A stretch of DNA of 20,706 nt from contig CAYLYS010000046.1 of assembly GCA_964388175.1 (NCBI GenBank), forward strand, positions 1 to 20,706, in the 5' to 3' direction. Under the pieces are notes generated by a model. It was not told where the DNA came from, made no database searches, and saw nothing but the letters and a program-made list of their open reading frames with translations. Shown in pieces: positions 13,282 to 20,183 of this stretch. Position 1 is the stretch's first letter, and each line of letters starts with the position of its first letter. The position numbers were made by a program, and so were the translations under genes. Source of the stretch: JAITWN01 sp964388175 (lineage in GTDB: Bacteria; Pseudomonadota; Gammaproteobacteria; SZUA-140).

Positions 13282-13530
13282 TCAGGCGGCCTTGGCGTTC
13301 TGCTTCACCAGCTGCGCGACCCGCTCGGAGGTATTCGCGCCCTGGGACAGCCAGTAGTTCAGGCGTTCCGTATCCAGGCTGAGCTTGGTTTCGTGCGCTG
13401 CGGCGAGCGGATTGAAATAACCGAGACGCTCGATGAAACGCCCATCGCGGGGAGAACGGCTGTCCGCCACAACCACATGATAGAACGGCCGTTTCTTGGC
13501 CCCTCCCCGGGTGAGACGTATCGTTACCAT
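13282..13530 (-). CDS. rpsP: 30S ribosomal protein S16
   Basis: S16 is a 30S assembly protein that binds 16S rRNA. The product is 82 residues, the same length as E. coli S16, with the family start MVTIRLTRGGAKKRPFYHVVVAD and the central RDGRFIERLGYFNP. The ATG at 13530 has AGGA about 9 bases upstream. It is the first gene of the rpsP-rimM-trmD-rplS unit, with a promoter about 70 bases before the start codon. Ffh precedes it across a 196-base gap, an arrangement common in gammaproteobacteria. Confidence 0.98.
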   Translation of the reverse strand: MVTIRLTRGGAKKRPFYHVVVADSRSPRDGRFIERLGYFNPLAAAHETKLSLDTERLNYWLSQGANTSERVAQLVKQNAKAA

Positions 13531-13565
13531 AAGATCCTGTCCTTCACTTTGACTCGTTGACCGAA

Positions 13566-13590
13566 CGCCGGACCTTGTCCCGGACCGGCG
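13566..13590 (-). other. Imperfect hairpin in the rpsP leader
   Basis: Bases 13566-13574 pair with 13582-13590 (6 bp, an A-A mismatch, then 2 bp) around a 7-base loop. The structure begins only a few bases after the predicted transcription start, so it would sit near the 5' end of the rpsP mRNA. It may influence mRNA stability or translation; no T-run follows. Confidence 0.4.
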
Positions 13591-13601
13591 GAAAAGGCGT
13601 T

Positions 13602-13629
13602 ATTCTACTTGAATTTTTCCAAAAGTGAA
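13602..13629 (-). promoter_or_regulatory. rpsP: Probable sigma70 promoter of the rpsP-rimM-trmD-rplS operon
   Basis: On the minus strand TTCACT (13624-13629, 4 of 6) and TAGAAT (13602-13607, 5 of 6) are 16 bp apart. The spacer is A/T-rich (TTTGGAAAAATTCAAG), which stands out in this GC-rich region. The predicted start near 13595 gives a leader of about 65 bases before the rpsP ATG. Confidence 0.65.
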
Positions 13630-13726
13630 GCAAGTCTTGCAGCGGCGCCCGGCCACGGCGGACCCTGCCCGGCGGCAAAACGGCTTCGGAAATTTCACTG
13701 TGGATTCAGCGGAATAGAAGCCACGC

Positions 13727-15073
13727 TCAGAATGGCAGACGGCCCTTGAGACCGCGCAGCATTTTCTGCATGCCGCCCTTGGACATCTGCTTCATCATTT
13801 TCTGCATCTGCTGGAACTGTTTGAGCATGCGGTTGAGGTCCTGGACCTGCACACCGGCCCCGGCGGCGATGCGGCGCTTGCGCGAACTCCTGATGATATC
13901 GGGAAAGCGGCGCTCCTGAGCCGTCATGGAGTTGATCATCGCCTCCATGCGCACGAACTGACGGTCGTCGATCTGGCTGCGCGCCGTCTGCGGCAACGCC
14001 GACATGCCCGGCAGCTTGTCGAGCAATCCGGCGACGCCGCCCATGCTGCGCATCTGCTGCAGCTGATCGCGGAAATCCTGCAGATCGAAACCCTTGCCCT
14101 TCTTCAGCTTCTGCGCCAGCTGCTCGGCCTTGCCGCGGTCGACCTTGCGTTCGGCCTCCTCGATCAGGCTGAGCATGTCGCCCATGCCGAGAATGCGCGA
14201 GGCGATGCGGTCGGGGTGGAACACTTCGAGCGCGGCGCTCTTCTCCCCGACGCCGAGGAACTTGATCGGCTTGCCGGTGACGTGGCGCAGCGACAGCGCG
14301 GCGCCGCCGCGCGCGTCGCCGTCGATCTTGGTCAGCACCAGGCCGGTCAGCGGCAGCGCCTGATGGAACGCGGCTGCGGTATTGACCGCATCCTGTCCGG
14401 TCATGCTGTCGACCACGAACAGCGTTTCCACCGGCTGCAGCACGGCGTGCAGGCGGCGGATCTCATCCATCATCTCCGCATCGACATGCAGGCGTCCGGC
14501 GGTATCGACGATGACGACGTCGATGAAGTGCGTGCGCGCATGCGCGAGCGCGCGCGTGGCGATGTCCTCGGGACGATCGCTGCTCGCGCTGGGGAAGAAT
14601 TCGACGCCGGTTTCCGCGGCCAGCACTTCCAGCTGCTGGATGGCGGCCGGGCGATAGACGTCGGCGCTGACGACCAGCACCGACTTTTTGGCGCGCTCGC
14701 GCAGCCAGCGCGACAGCTTGCCGACCGTGGTGGTCTTGCCGGAACCCTGCAGTCCCGCCATCAGGATCACCGCCGGCGGCGCGACGCTAAGGTTCAGCCC
14801 TTCCGACTGCTCGCCCATCATGGTGATGAGCTCGTCGCGCACCACCCTGACCAGCGCCTGCCCCGGCGTCATGCTCGCCATCACTTCCTGGCCGACCGCG
14901 CGCGTGCGCACGTGCTCGATGAACTCGCGCACCACCGGCAGCGCGACGTCGGCCTCGAGCAGCGCCATGCGCACTTCGCGCAGCGCATCCTTGATATTGT
15001 CGTCCGTCAGGCGGGCCTGTCCGCGCACGCTCTGCAGCACGCGCCCGAGGCGTTCAGTGAGGTTTTCGAACAT
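13727..15073 (-). CDS. ffh: Signal recognition particle protein Ffh
   Basis: Ffh is the GTPase that binds 4.5S RNA and signal sequences and delivers ribosomes to FtsY and the Sec translocon. The 448-residue product shows the N domain, the G1 motif GLQGSGKTTT (107-116), DTAGR (190-194), TKIDGDARGG (248-257) and a methionine-rich M domain. The tail has MQKMMKQMSKGGMQKML, typical for binding hydrophobic signal sequences and 4.5S RNA. The start MFENLTERLG is the family start. The gene has its own 179-base upstream region and is followed by the rpsP unit. The 4.5S RNA gene is not in the window. Confidence 0.98.
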   Translation of the reverse strand: MFENLTERLGRVLQSVRGQARLTDDNIKDALREVRMALLEADVALPVVREFIEHVRTRAVGQEVMASMTPGQALVRVVRDELITMMGEQSEGLNLSVAPPAVILMAGLQGSGKTTTVGKLSRWLRERAKKSVLVVSADVYRPAAIQQLEVLAAETGVEFFPSASSDRPEDIATRALAHARTHFIDVVIVDTAGRLHVDAEMMDEIRRLHAVLQPVETLFVVDSMTGQDAVNTAAAFHQALPLTGLVLTKIDGDARGGAALSLRHVTGKPIKFLGVGEKSAALEVFHPDRIASRILGMGDMLSLIEEAERKVDRGKAEQLAQKLKKGKGFDLQDFRDQLQQMRSMGGVAGLLDKLPGMSALPQTARSQIDDRQFVRMEAMINSMTAQERRFPDIIRSSRKRRIAAGAGVQVQDLNRMLKQFQQMQKMMKQMSKGGMQKMLRGLKGRLPF

Positions 15074-15114
15074 TGGACAATCCGACCGAAATCGATGACA
15101 CAGAAGATGGCGTC

Positions 15115-15120
15115 ATCATA
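15115..15120 (-). promoter_or_regulatory. ffh: Possible -10 box for ffh
   Basis: TATGAT on the minus strand (5 of 6 matches to TATAAT) lies 42 bases before the ffh ATG. No good -35 box lies 16-18 bp upstream and there is no TGn extension, so this is a weak call. The rest of the 15074-15252 gap shows only the GATCAG repeats at its far end. Confidence 0.3.
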
Positions 15121-15218
15121 CACGAGGGCGATGACGGAAGGTATCGAAGGGGGAAGTGCCGGCCACCTCGTGGCTGCGGCGTGGCGTCCCGACCAGCGTG
15201 CGGGCGCCGAATCGGATT

Positions 15219-15260
15219 CCCGGATCAGATTTTCCCGGGCCAGATTTCCCGATCAGATTT
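15219..15260. repeat. Three degenerate GATCAG-type repeats at the end of the phosphodiesterase-like gene
   Basis: Three consecutive units of 15, 14 and 13 bases: CCCGGATCAGATTTT (15219), CCCGGGCCAGATTT (15234) and CCCGATCAGATTT (15248). The last unit spans the stop codon of the minus-strand gene ending at 15253, so the array may have formed by duplication of that 3' end. It forms no terminator-like structure. Confidence 0.75.
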
Positions 15261-16017
15261 CGAGGATCATGCCGCCGCCCAGCCGCCTGAGATCGCGGCC
15301 GGCGATGCGCTCCCGGCACTGCTCGAAAATCAGATCTTCGTCGCCGGGCTTGTTGTGGGTGAGATAGACCTGCGGATGATGCCGCAGCTTGCCCAGATCC
15401 TCCGCCAGCAGCGAGGGACAGTAATGCTTGGACTGCAGGGAGAGTTCGCGGAAGCGTTCGGCGAAAGCGACCTCGACCAGCAGCAGATCGAGCCGTTCCC
15501 CCGCATTGAGCGCATTCCAGAACGTGTCGTTGCTGGTGGTGTCACCGCTGAACGCCATCACGCCGCTCGCTCCGCTGATGCGGTAGCCGACCGTCGGCAC
15601 GATGTGGTTGACGGGAATCATCTCGAAGCCGCGGCCGCCGATCTCGACCACCTCTCCCGGACGATGCACCTGATAGCGCATCACCGGCGCTTCCTGCGAC
15701 GGCAGGCAGGCGAAGTCCGGCCAGATCGCCCAGTTGAAGATGTGGCGTTTCAGTATTTCGATAGTCGCTTCCTGGCCGTGAATGACCAGCGGCTCGCCGA
15801 TGTGCGGGAACAGACTATCGATCATCAGCGGCAGGCAGGCAATGTGATCGAGATGGGTATGGGTGAGGAAAACATGCCGGATGCGCTTCATTTCCTCGAT
15901 GCTGAGCTCACCCACGCCGGTGCCACTGTCGATGAGCACGTCGTCATCGATGAGGAGCGAAGTGGTACGCAGCTCGCCGCCGATGCCCCCGCTGCATCCC
16001 AGTGCCCTTAATCTCAT
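15253..16017 (-). CDS. Metallo-beta-lactamase-fold hydrolase, 3',5'-cyclic-nucleotide phosphodiesterase-like
   Basis: A 254-residue cytosolic protein of the metallo-beta-lactamase superfamily. It resembles bacterial proteins annotated as class II-type cyclic-nucleotide phosphodiesterases. Metal ligands visible: THTHLDH (His53, His55, Asp57, His58), His138 in PVNH, Asp159 in FSGDT and His221 in LTHNKPG; His198 in SKHYCPS is also conserved in such proteins. The N-terminus MRLRALGCSGGIGG and the FNWAIWPDF segment are characteristic. The ATG at 16017 is used since it gives the family N-terminus; an upstream open stretch to 16188 runs through the ypjD promoter and is not homologous. It diverges from ypjD. 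The substrate (cAMP or another phosphodiester) cannot be decided from sequence. Confidence 0.85.
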   Translation of the reverse strand: MRLRALGCSGGIGGELRTTSLLIDDDVLIDSGTGVGELSIEEMKRIRHVFLTHTHLDHIACLPLMIDSLFPHIGEPLVIHGQEATIEILKRHIFNWAIWPDFACLPSQEAPVMRYQVHRPGEVVEIGGRGFEMIPVNHIVPTVGYRISGASGVMAFSGDTTSNDTFWNALNAGERLDLLLVEVAFAERFRELSLQSKHYCPSLLAEDLGKLRHHPQVYLTHNKPGDEDLIFEQCRERIAGRDLRRLGGGMILEI

Positions 16018-16075
16018 TTCCGTATCCGTAAACGTGCATGGTCGGCCCCGAATAGGCCGTGGTGGTTGATCATCC

Positions 16076-16090
16076 GGCGGCCCGGCCGCC
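16076..16090. other. 15-bp GC dyad in the divergent promoter region
   Basis: GGCGGCC-C-GGCCGCC is a perfect 7-bp inverted repeat with a one-base centre, ending 9 bases upstream of the ypjD -35 box and 58 bases before the divergent start codon. Its position would suit an operator for either gene. In GC-rich DNA such dyads also arise by chance. Confidence 0.3.
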
Positions 16091-16099
16091 CAGTTCGTT

Positions 16100-16128
16100 T
16101 TGACCGAGAAGCAAAAAACCGCTACATT
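16100..16128 (+). promoter_or_regulatory. ypjD: Probable sigma70 promoter for ypjD
   Basis: TTGACC (16100-16105, 5 of 6) and TACATT (16123-16128, 4 of 6) are separated by exactly 17 bp, with an A-rich spacer including AAAAAA. The predicted transcription start near 16135 leaves a leader of about 170 bases before the ypjD ATG at 16305. It is the best promoter match in the window. Confidence 0.7.
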
Positions 16129-16155
16129 CGTTCTTGAAGTGAGAGGCATTCGCTC

Positions 16156-16323
16156 ATGCGTATTCCCCGTACCATGGGCACGACTCACGCAGACAGTATC
16201 GGCCTTTCACAGAACTTCTCCAGCGTTCAGGGACGTACATTCGCCGTGGCTCCGTCACCGTTTACCTCAATCGAAGTACGGCAATTTTCCCGCACCGGCC
16301 ACCCATGCATACGCTCATTCTGA
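16156..16323 (+). CDS. Possible 55-residue leader ORF overlapping the ypjD start
   Basis: A short open frame (MRIPRTMGTTHADS..., ending in IRSF) begins 20 bases after the predicted transcription start, has GAGAGG 9 bases before its ATG, and stops at 16321-16323, 16 bases inside ypjD. The ypjD ATG itself has no visible ribosome-binding site, so ribosomes finishing this ORF could reinitiate there. The peptide matches nothing I recognise and has no signal or membrane segment. It may equally be chance. Confidence is for the ORF being translated. Confidence 0.3.
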   Translation: MRIPRTMGTTHADSIGLSQNFSSVQGRTFAVAPSPFTSIEVRQFSRTGHPCIRSF

Positions 16324-17126
16324 CCCTGATCGCCGTACCGCTTTATTGCAGCGCAGGCATCCTGCTCGCACTGCGTCTGACCGGCCGGATACCGGTCGCC
16401 CGCTTCAGCAATCTGCGCATACTTTCCCTGGCGCTGCTGGCCATGGCGCTGCATCTGGGCGTGCTGTACCAGCACATGCTGACGCCGGTCGGCATCAACT
16501 TCAGCTTCTTCAACGCCATTTCGCTGATGACCTGGCTGTTGGCGCTGTTGCTGCTGGTATTGAGCGCGGTGCATTACCCCATAGAGAATCTGGGGATTGC
16601 GGTGCTGCCGATGGCGGCGCTCGGCCTGGCGCTGGAAGAGGTCTTCCCCTCCGAACGCCTGCTCGATCTCGGCAGCAATATGCTGGATATCCACATCATC
16701 CTTTCCGTGGGCGCCTATACCTTTCTCTCGCTGGCCGCATTGCAGGCGATCCTGCTCGCCATCCAGGACAAGCATCTGCGCGAAAAGCATCCCGGCGGCT
16801 TCATCCGTGCGCTCCCCCCCCTGCAGCACATGGAGCGTCTTCTGTTCCAGCTGATCGCCACCGGCTTCGTGCTGCAGAGCCTGTCGCTGGCATCCGGGTT
16901 TCCCTTCCTCAACGACATGTTCGGCCAGCACATGGTGCACAAGACCTTCTTCTCCGTCGCCGCCTGGCTGGTATTCGCCGTGCTGCTGTGGGGACGCTGG
17001 CGCTTCGGCTGGCGCGGACGCACCGCCATCCGCTGGACACTGACCGGATTCCTCTTCCTGCTGCTGGCCTATGTCGGCAGCCGCCTGGTGCTGGAACTGC
17101 TGATCGAAGGAAGAAGCGCGCCCTGA
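16305..17126 (+). CDS. ypjD: CcsA-family inner-membrane protein YpjD
   Basis: A 273-residue polytopic membrane protein of the cytochrome c assembly (CcsA/CcmC-like) family, orthologous to E. coli YpjD; about eight transmembrane helices are visible. The C-terminal half aligns best: LPPLQHMERLLFQL, then HKTFFSVAAWLVF, LLWGRWRFGWRGR and AYVGSRLVLELL. His residues in the DIHIILS segment and in VHKTFFS are candidates for heme contact by analogy with CcsA. A role in heme handling is a family inference; E. coli YpjD has no firmly established function that I know of. It lies near ffh, as in other gammaproteobacteria, here with the phosphodiesterase-like gene between. No ribosome-binding site is seen directly before the ATG. 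It converges on the beta-barrel gene, and no terminator is evident between them. Confidence 0.9.
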   Translation: MHTLILTLIAVPLYCSAGILLALRLTGRIPVARFSNLRILSLALLAMALHLGVLYQHMLTPVGINFSFFNAISLMTWLLALLLLVLSAVHYPIENLGIAVLPMAALGLALEEVFPSERLLDLGSNMLDIHIILSVGAYTFLSLAALQAILLAIQDKHLREKHPGGFIRALPPLQHMERLLFQLIATGFVLQSLSLASGFPFLNDMFGQHMVHKTFFSVAAWLVFAVLLWGRWRFGWRGRTAIRWTLTGFLFLLLAYVGSRLVLELLIEGRSAP

Positions 17127-17168
17127 AAATCCGGCGGGAAGCCGAGCGGCGACCCTGCCACCCTCATC

Positions 17169-17200
17169 CGCTCACGATCAGCCCGCTTACGATCAGTAAG
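17169..17200. repeat. Two 15-bp GATCAG-type direct repeats at the end of the beta-barrel gene
   Basis: CGCTCACGATCAGCC (17169-17183) and CGCTTACGATCAGTA (17184-17198) match at 12 of 15 bases, and the second contains the stop codon of the minus-strand gene. The second copy can also fold as a 5-bp hairpin (CTTAC-GATCA-GTAAG, 17186-17200). It lies in the 66-base gap between convergent genes but has no T-run. Confidence 0.7.
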
Positions 17201-18047
17201 AGAAACCGAGCGCGATCCCGAATACATCCATATCGCTCTCGGGCTGCCATACCGACAGATCACCCGCCGCCCGCACCGGCGAACGCTTGAAACGATAGCT
17301 GTCGTAGGAAATCCGCAGATAAGTGCCAAACGGCGCACCATCGTCCGCTGGACGCAGTGAAAGGCGGTAAGCAAGAAACAGCGATGGGTCACGCCCGGGC
17401 GCGAGCGTGACCGGCGTCCCGGCGACGGTCACTCGTTCACGGGTGGAAAGCGGCAGATGAACGCCGGCGCTCAAATAACCCGGCATCGGTCCGCCGGCGT
17501 GAGCGGCGCCGATACCGAAGCGCGCATAAACGATACGGTAATCCTCGACCAGACCCGAGACCGCGGCACCGGCCGCGTTGCGGCTGGAGCGGATGTCACG
17601 CTCCCAGCGATCCAGTCCGACCGCCGCGGCGACATCGAAAAACCGCACCGCGGTTGCCGGCTCGAAGCGATAACCGCCCATCGCCTCCAGACGATAGCCG
17701 CCATACGCCGTTTCCGATGCGACGAAACGGCCACCGCTGTCCTGCCCGTCGTAATCGACGACACCGGTCGTGCCGCGCAGCGTGAGCGCGAACAGCACGC
17801 CCTCTTCCCGGCGCATCAGATTGTGCAGGGAAACGGCCGCGCCGTAACGCGGTCCCTGCTCAGTGAGCAGACGCCGGCCGTCATCACCGAACTCCCGCCA
17901 GTGAAAATGCTCGGCGCCCAGTTCCAGCGCCAGACGCAGTGGCGGCGGCGCGACCGGAAGAACGTCGGCCCGCAACGGCGAACACAGGCTCGACAGCGCG
18001 AACACCAGCCCGGCGGCGGACAGAACGTTCGCGCCGGCGCCTGTCAT
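17193..18047 (-). CDS. Predicted outer-membrane beta-barrel protein, unknown function
   Basis: I do not recognise this 284-residue protein. A hydrophobic signal peptide covers about residues 8-27 (cleavage likely after PLRA), although it lacks the usual positive charge at the front. The rest shows alternating polar/hydrophobic segments typical of transmembrane beta-strands (for example LRLALELGAEHFHW, YLRISYDSYRF), with Tyr/Phe-rich girdles. It ends in ALGFSY, close to the C-terminal aromatic BamA signal. The ATG directly follows the dapB stop (TAG-ATG), in the same frame, so translation must be coupled or begin downstream; GAGG lies only a few bases before the ATG. In many gammaproteobacteria carA follows dapB, so this looks like a lineage-specific occupant of that position. 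A porin, omptin or autotransporter identity cannot be supported. Confidence 0.75.
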   Translation of the reverse strand: MTGAGANVLSAAGLVFALSSLCSPLRADVLPVAPPPLRLALELGAEHFHWREFGDDGRRLLTEQGPRYGAAVSLHNLMRREEGVLFALTLRGTTGVVDYDGQDSGGRFVASETAYGGYRLEAMGGYRFEPATAVRFFDVAAAVGLDRWERDIRSSRNAAGAAVSGLVEDYRIVYARFGIGAAHAGGPMPGYLSAGVHLPLSTRERVTVAGTPVTLAPGRDPSLFLAYRLSLRPADDGAPFGTYLRISYDSYRFKRSPVRAAGDLSVWQPESDMDVFGIALGFSY

Positions 18048-18854
18048 CTACCTCAGCCCGAGCACATCCTGCATATCGAACAGGCCGCTGCGATGCTGCA
18101 TCAGCCACGCCGCCGCCCGCATGGCGCCGCTGGCGAAAGTCATGCGACTGGAAGCGATGTGCATGATTTCGACCCGCTCGCCCTGACTGGCGAACATGAC
18201 GCGGTGCTCGCCGACGATGTCGCCGGCACGTATGGTTTCGAAGCCGATCGTGCGCCGGTCTCGCGCACCGGTGCGACCTTCGCGCCCGTAGACCGCGCAT
18301 TCGCCGAGATCGCGCCCGAGTGCGGCGGCCACGACTTCGCCCATGCGCAGCGCGGTCCCCGAAGGCGCATCGATCTTGTCACGGTGATGCGCCTCGATGA
18401 TCTCGACATCGGCGCTGTCGCCCAGCACCTGCGCCGCGATATCGAGCAGCTTGAAGCACAGATTCACCCCGACGCTCATGTTCGGCGCCATGACGATAGC
18501 GATGTCGCGCGCCGCCTCGACGATCAGTTCGCGCTGCTCGGGGCTGAAACCGGTGGTACCGATGACCAGGCGGCGGCCGGCGCTGCGACAGGCCGCCAGA
18601 TGCGCCATCGTCGCCTCGGGCACGGTGAAATCGATCAGCACATCGCAGGCGTGCACCGCGGCGGCGATGTCCGCGCCAATCGCCACGCCCAGCGCACCGA
18701 CGCCGGCGAGCTCACCGGCATCGCGGCCGAGCGCGGGGCTCTGCGCCCGATCCAGTGCCGCGGCCAGCTGCAAGCGTTCGGCGTCCTGCCGGCACGCTTC
18801 CACCAGTGTCCGCCCCATGCGTCCGGCTGCGCCGGCGATGCCGATTTTCGTCAT
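18048..18854 (-). CDS. dapB: 4-hydroxy-tetrahydrodipicolinate reductase DapB
   Basis: DapB reduces 4-hydroxy-tetrahydrodipicolinate with NAD(P)H in the diaminopimelate/lysine pathway that feeds peptidoglycan. The 268-residue product has the nucleotide-binding GAAGRMG (8-14), a conserved IDFTVPE and GTTGFS, and the active-site block EAHHRDKIDAPSGTAL with His156, His157 and Lys160. The ATG at 18854 is selected because it gives the family start MTKIGIAGAAGRMG and has AGGTGA 5 bases upstream; the frame is open further back into dnaJ but is not homologous there. Only four bases separate it from the dnaJ stop, so dnaJ-dapB are surely co-transcribed, as in related genomes. Its TAG stop abuts the next ATG. 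Confidence 0.97.
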   Translation of the reverse strand: MTKIGIAGAAGRMGRTLVEACRQDAERLQLAAALDRAQSPALGRDAGELAGVGALGVAIGADIAAAVHACDVLIDFTVPEATMAHLAACRSAGRRLVIGTTGFSPEQRELIVEAARDIAIVMAPNMSVGVNLCFKLLDIAAQVLGDSADVEIIEAHHRDKIDAPSGTALRMGEVVAAALGRDLGECAVYGREGRTGARDRRTIGFETIRAGDIVGEHRVMFASQGERVEIMHIASSRMTFASGAMRAAAWLMQHRSGLFDMQDVLGLR

Positions 18855-18858
18855 TGTT

Positions 18859-20007
18859 TCACCTGTCGGAACGGCCGAACGAGTTGAGATCCTCGAAGAA
18901 ACGCTTGACGCCGTCGAACCAGTTGCGGGTACGGGGATTGTGCGCTTCGTTGCGTTCTTCCAGCGACTGTTCGAACGAGCGCAGCAGCTCCTTCTGTTCA
19001 TCGTTCAGATTCACCGGCGTCTCGACCACGACGCGGCACAGCAGATCGCCCACGCCGCCGCCGTGCACCGGGCGCACGCCCTTGCCGCGCAGGCGGAAAA
19101 CCTTGCCGGTCTGCGTTCCGCCCGGGATCTTGAGACGCACCCGCCCTTCCAGGCTCGGCGCCTCGATTTCCCCGCCCAGCGTCGCGGTGGTGAAGGCGAT
19201 CGGCATCTCGCAATGCAGATCGCTGCCTTCGCGGCTGAACAAGGGATGCGGACGGACGCGGATCTGCACATACAGATCGCCCGGCACGCCGCCCTTTTCG
19301 CCGGATTCACCCTCGCCGGCCAGGCGGATGCGATCGCCGCTATCGACGCCAGCGGGAATCTTCACCGACAGCGTCTTGATTTCCTGCACGCGGCCATGGC
19401 CGTGGCAGGTCGGGCAGGCTTCGCTGATGGTCGTGCCGCGCCCCTTGCAGCGCGGACAGGCCTGCTGGATGGAGAAGAAGCCCTGCTGCATGCGCACCTG
19501 CCCCTGCCCATTGCAGGTAGTACAGGTAACCGGCGTCGTGCCCGGCTTGGCGCCGCTGCCCTCGCAGGTCGTGCATGCGACCTGCGAGGGCACACGGATC
19601 TTGACCGTGGTGCCGCGAACCGCTTCTTCCAGACTCAATTCCAGATCGTAACGCAGATCGGCGCCGCGGTAGGGCGCGGAACGCCCGCCGCGACCGCCGC
19701 CGAAGATATCGCCGAAGACATCGTCGAAGATGTCGCTGAAGTTGGAGCCGCGAAAACCGTGTCCGCCCGCGCCAGCGGAGGGATCGACCCCGGCATGGCC
19801 GAACTGATCGTAGGCGGCGCGCTTGTGGGGGTCGGACAGGATGTCGTAGGCTTCCTTCGCCTCCTTGAACTTGTCCTCCGCCGTCTTGTCGTCCGGATTA
19901 CGGTCAGGATGGTATTTCATCGCCAGACGGCGATAGGCCTTCTTGATTTCGGCATCGCTCGCATTGCGCGGCACCGAAAGCAGCTCATAGTAATCCTGCT
20001 TTGCCAT
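18859..20007 (-). CDS. dnaJ: Chaperone protein DnaJ
   Basis: DnaJ is the Hsp40 co-chaperone that delivers substrates to DnaK and stimulates its ATPase. The 382-residue product has the full class I architecture: a J domain with HPD (33-35), a Gly/Phe-rich region (about 72-112, including SDIFDDVFGDIFGGG), and four CxxCxGxG zinc motifs at Cys145/148, 162/165, 184/187 and 198/201. Two beta-sandwich client-binding domains and a C-terminal dimerisation segment follow. The ATG at 20007 gives MAKQDYYELL with AAGG upstream; a TTG two codons earlier is less likely. It follows dnaK after 176 bases that contain several hairpins, which may lower its expression relative to dnaK. Confidence 0.98.
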   Translation of the reverse strand: MAKQDYYELLSVPRNASDAEIKKAYRRLAMKYHPDRNPDDKTAEDKFKEAKEAYDILSDPHKRAAYDQFGHAGVDPSAGAGGHGFRGSNFSDIFDDVFGDIFGGGRGGRSAPYRGADLRYDLELSLEEAVRGTTVKIRVPSQVACTTCEGSGAKPGTTPVTCTTCNGQGQVRMQQGFFSIQQACPRCKGRGTTISEACPTCHGHGRVQEIKTLSVKIPAGVDSGDRIRLAGEGESGEKGGVPGDLYVQIRVRPHPLFSREGSDLHCEMPIAFTTATLGGEIEAPSLEGRVRLKIPGGTQTGKVFRLRGKGVRPVHGGGVGDLLCRVVVETPVNLNDEQKELLRSFEQSLEERNEAHNPRTRNWFDGVKRFFEDLNSFGRSDR

Positions 20008-20080
20008 CCCCAAAACCTTTGCGCTGTTGCATCAGTCCGGCACCGGCCTGCATTCGCAGCCGTCGGCATCGGACATACGA

Positions 20081-20139
20081 CGGCGCCAACGCGTGCCGGC
20101 CTGCGGATCATGCCCACAGGCCGGCACGCATCGGCGCCG
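20081..20139 (-). other. Large hairpin in the dnaK-dnaJ spacer
   Basis: GCGTGCCGGCCTG (20091-20103) pairs perfectly with CAGGCCGGCACGC (20117-20129) around a 13-base loop. An outer 7-bp stem CGGCGCC (20081-20087) / GGCGCCG (20133-20139) extends it beyond a 3x3 internal loop. No T-run follows on the minus strand, so it resembles an RNA-stabilising or processing element more than a terminator. It lies about 75 bases before the dnaJ start. Confidence 0.65.
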
Positions 20140-20145
20140 CTGGAT

Positions 20146-20171
20146 AAAACCCTGACCCGCTCAGCAGCGGG
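20146..20171 (-). terminator. Possible attenuating terminator after dnaK
   Basis: On the minus strand CCCGCT-GCTG-AGCGGG (20171-20156) forms a 6-bp stem with a 4-base loop, then TCAGGG and TTTT (20149-20146). A second small hairpin, TGAGCC-TTC-GGCTCA (20186-20172), overlaps the dnaK stop immediately before it. The T-run is short and displaced from the stem, so only partial termination is expected, which would leave dnaK mRNA in excess over dnaJ. Confidence 0.4.
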
Positions 20172-20183
20172 TGAGCCGAAGGC

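Noticed and set aside
13630..13726. Intrinsic terminator for ffh
   Set aside because: The segment is GC-rich with weak partial pairings, but no clean stem followed by a T-run could be found.
16018..16188. 57-residue N-terminal extension of the phosphodiesterase-like protein
   Set aside because: It would run across the ypjD promoter and is not family-like; the ATG at 16017 gives the conserved MRLRALGCSGG start.
16100..17290. 396-codon plus-strand frame overlapping ypjD
   Set aside because: Its product is Pro/Arg/His-rich with no domain, while the overlapping ypjD frame encodes a recognisable membrane protein.
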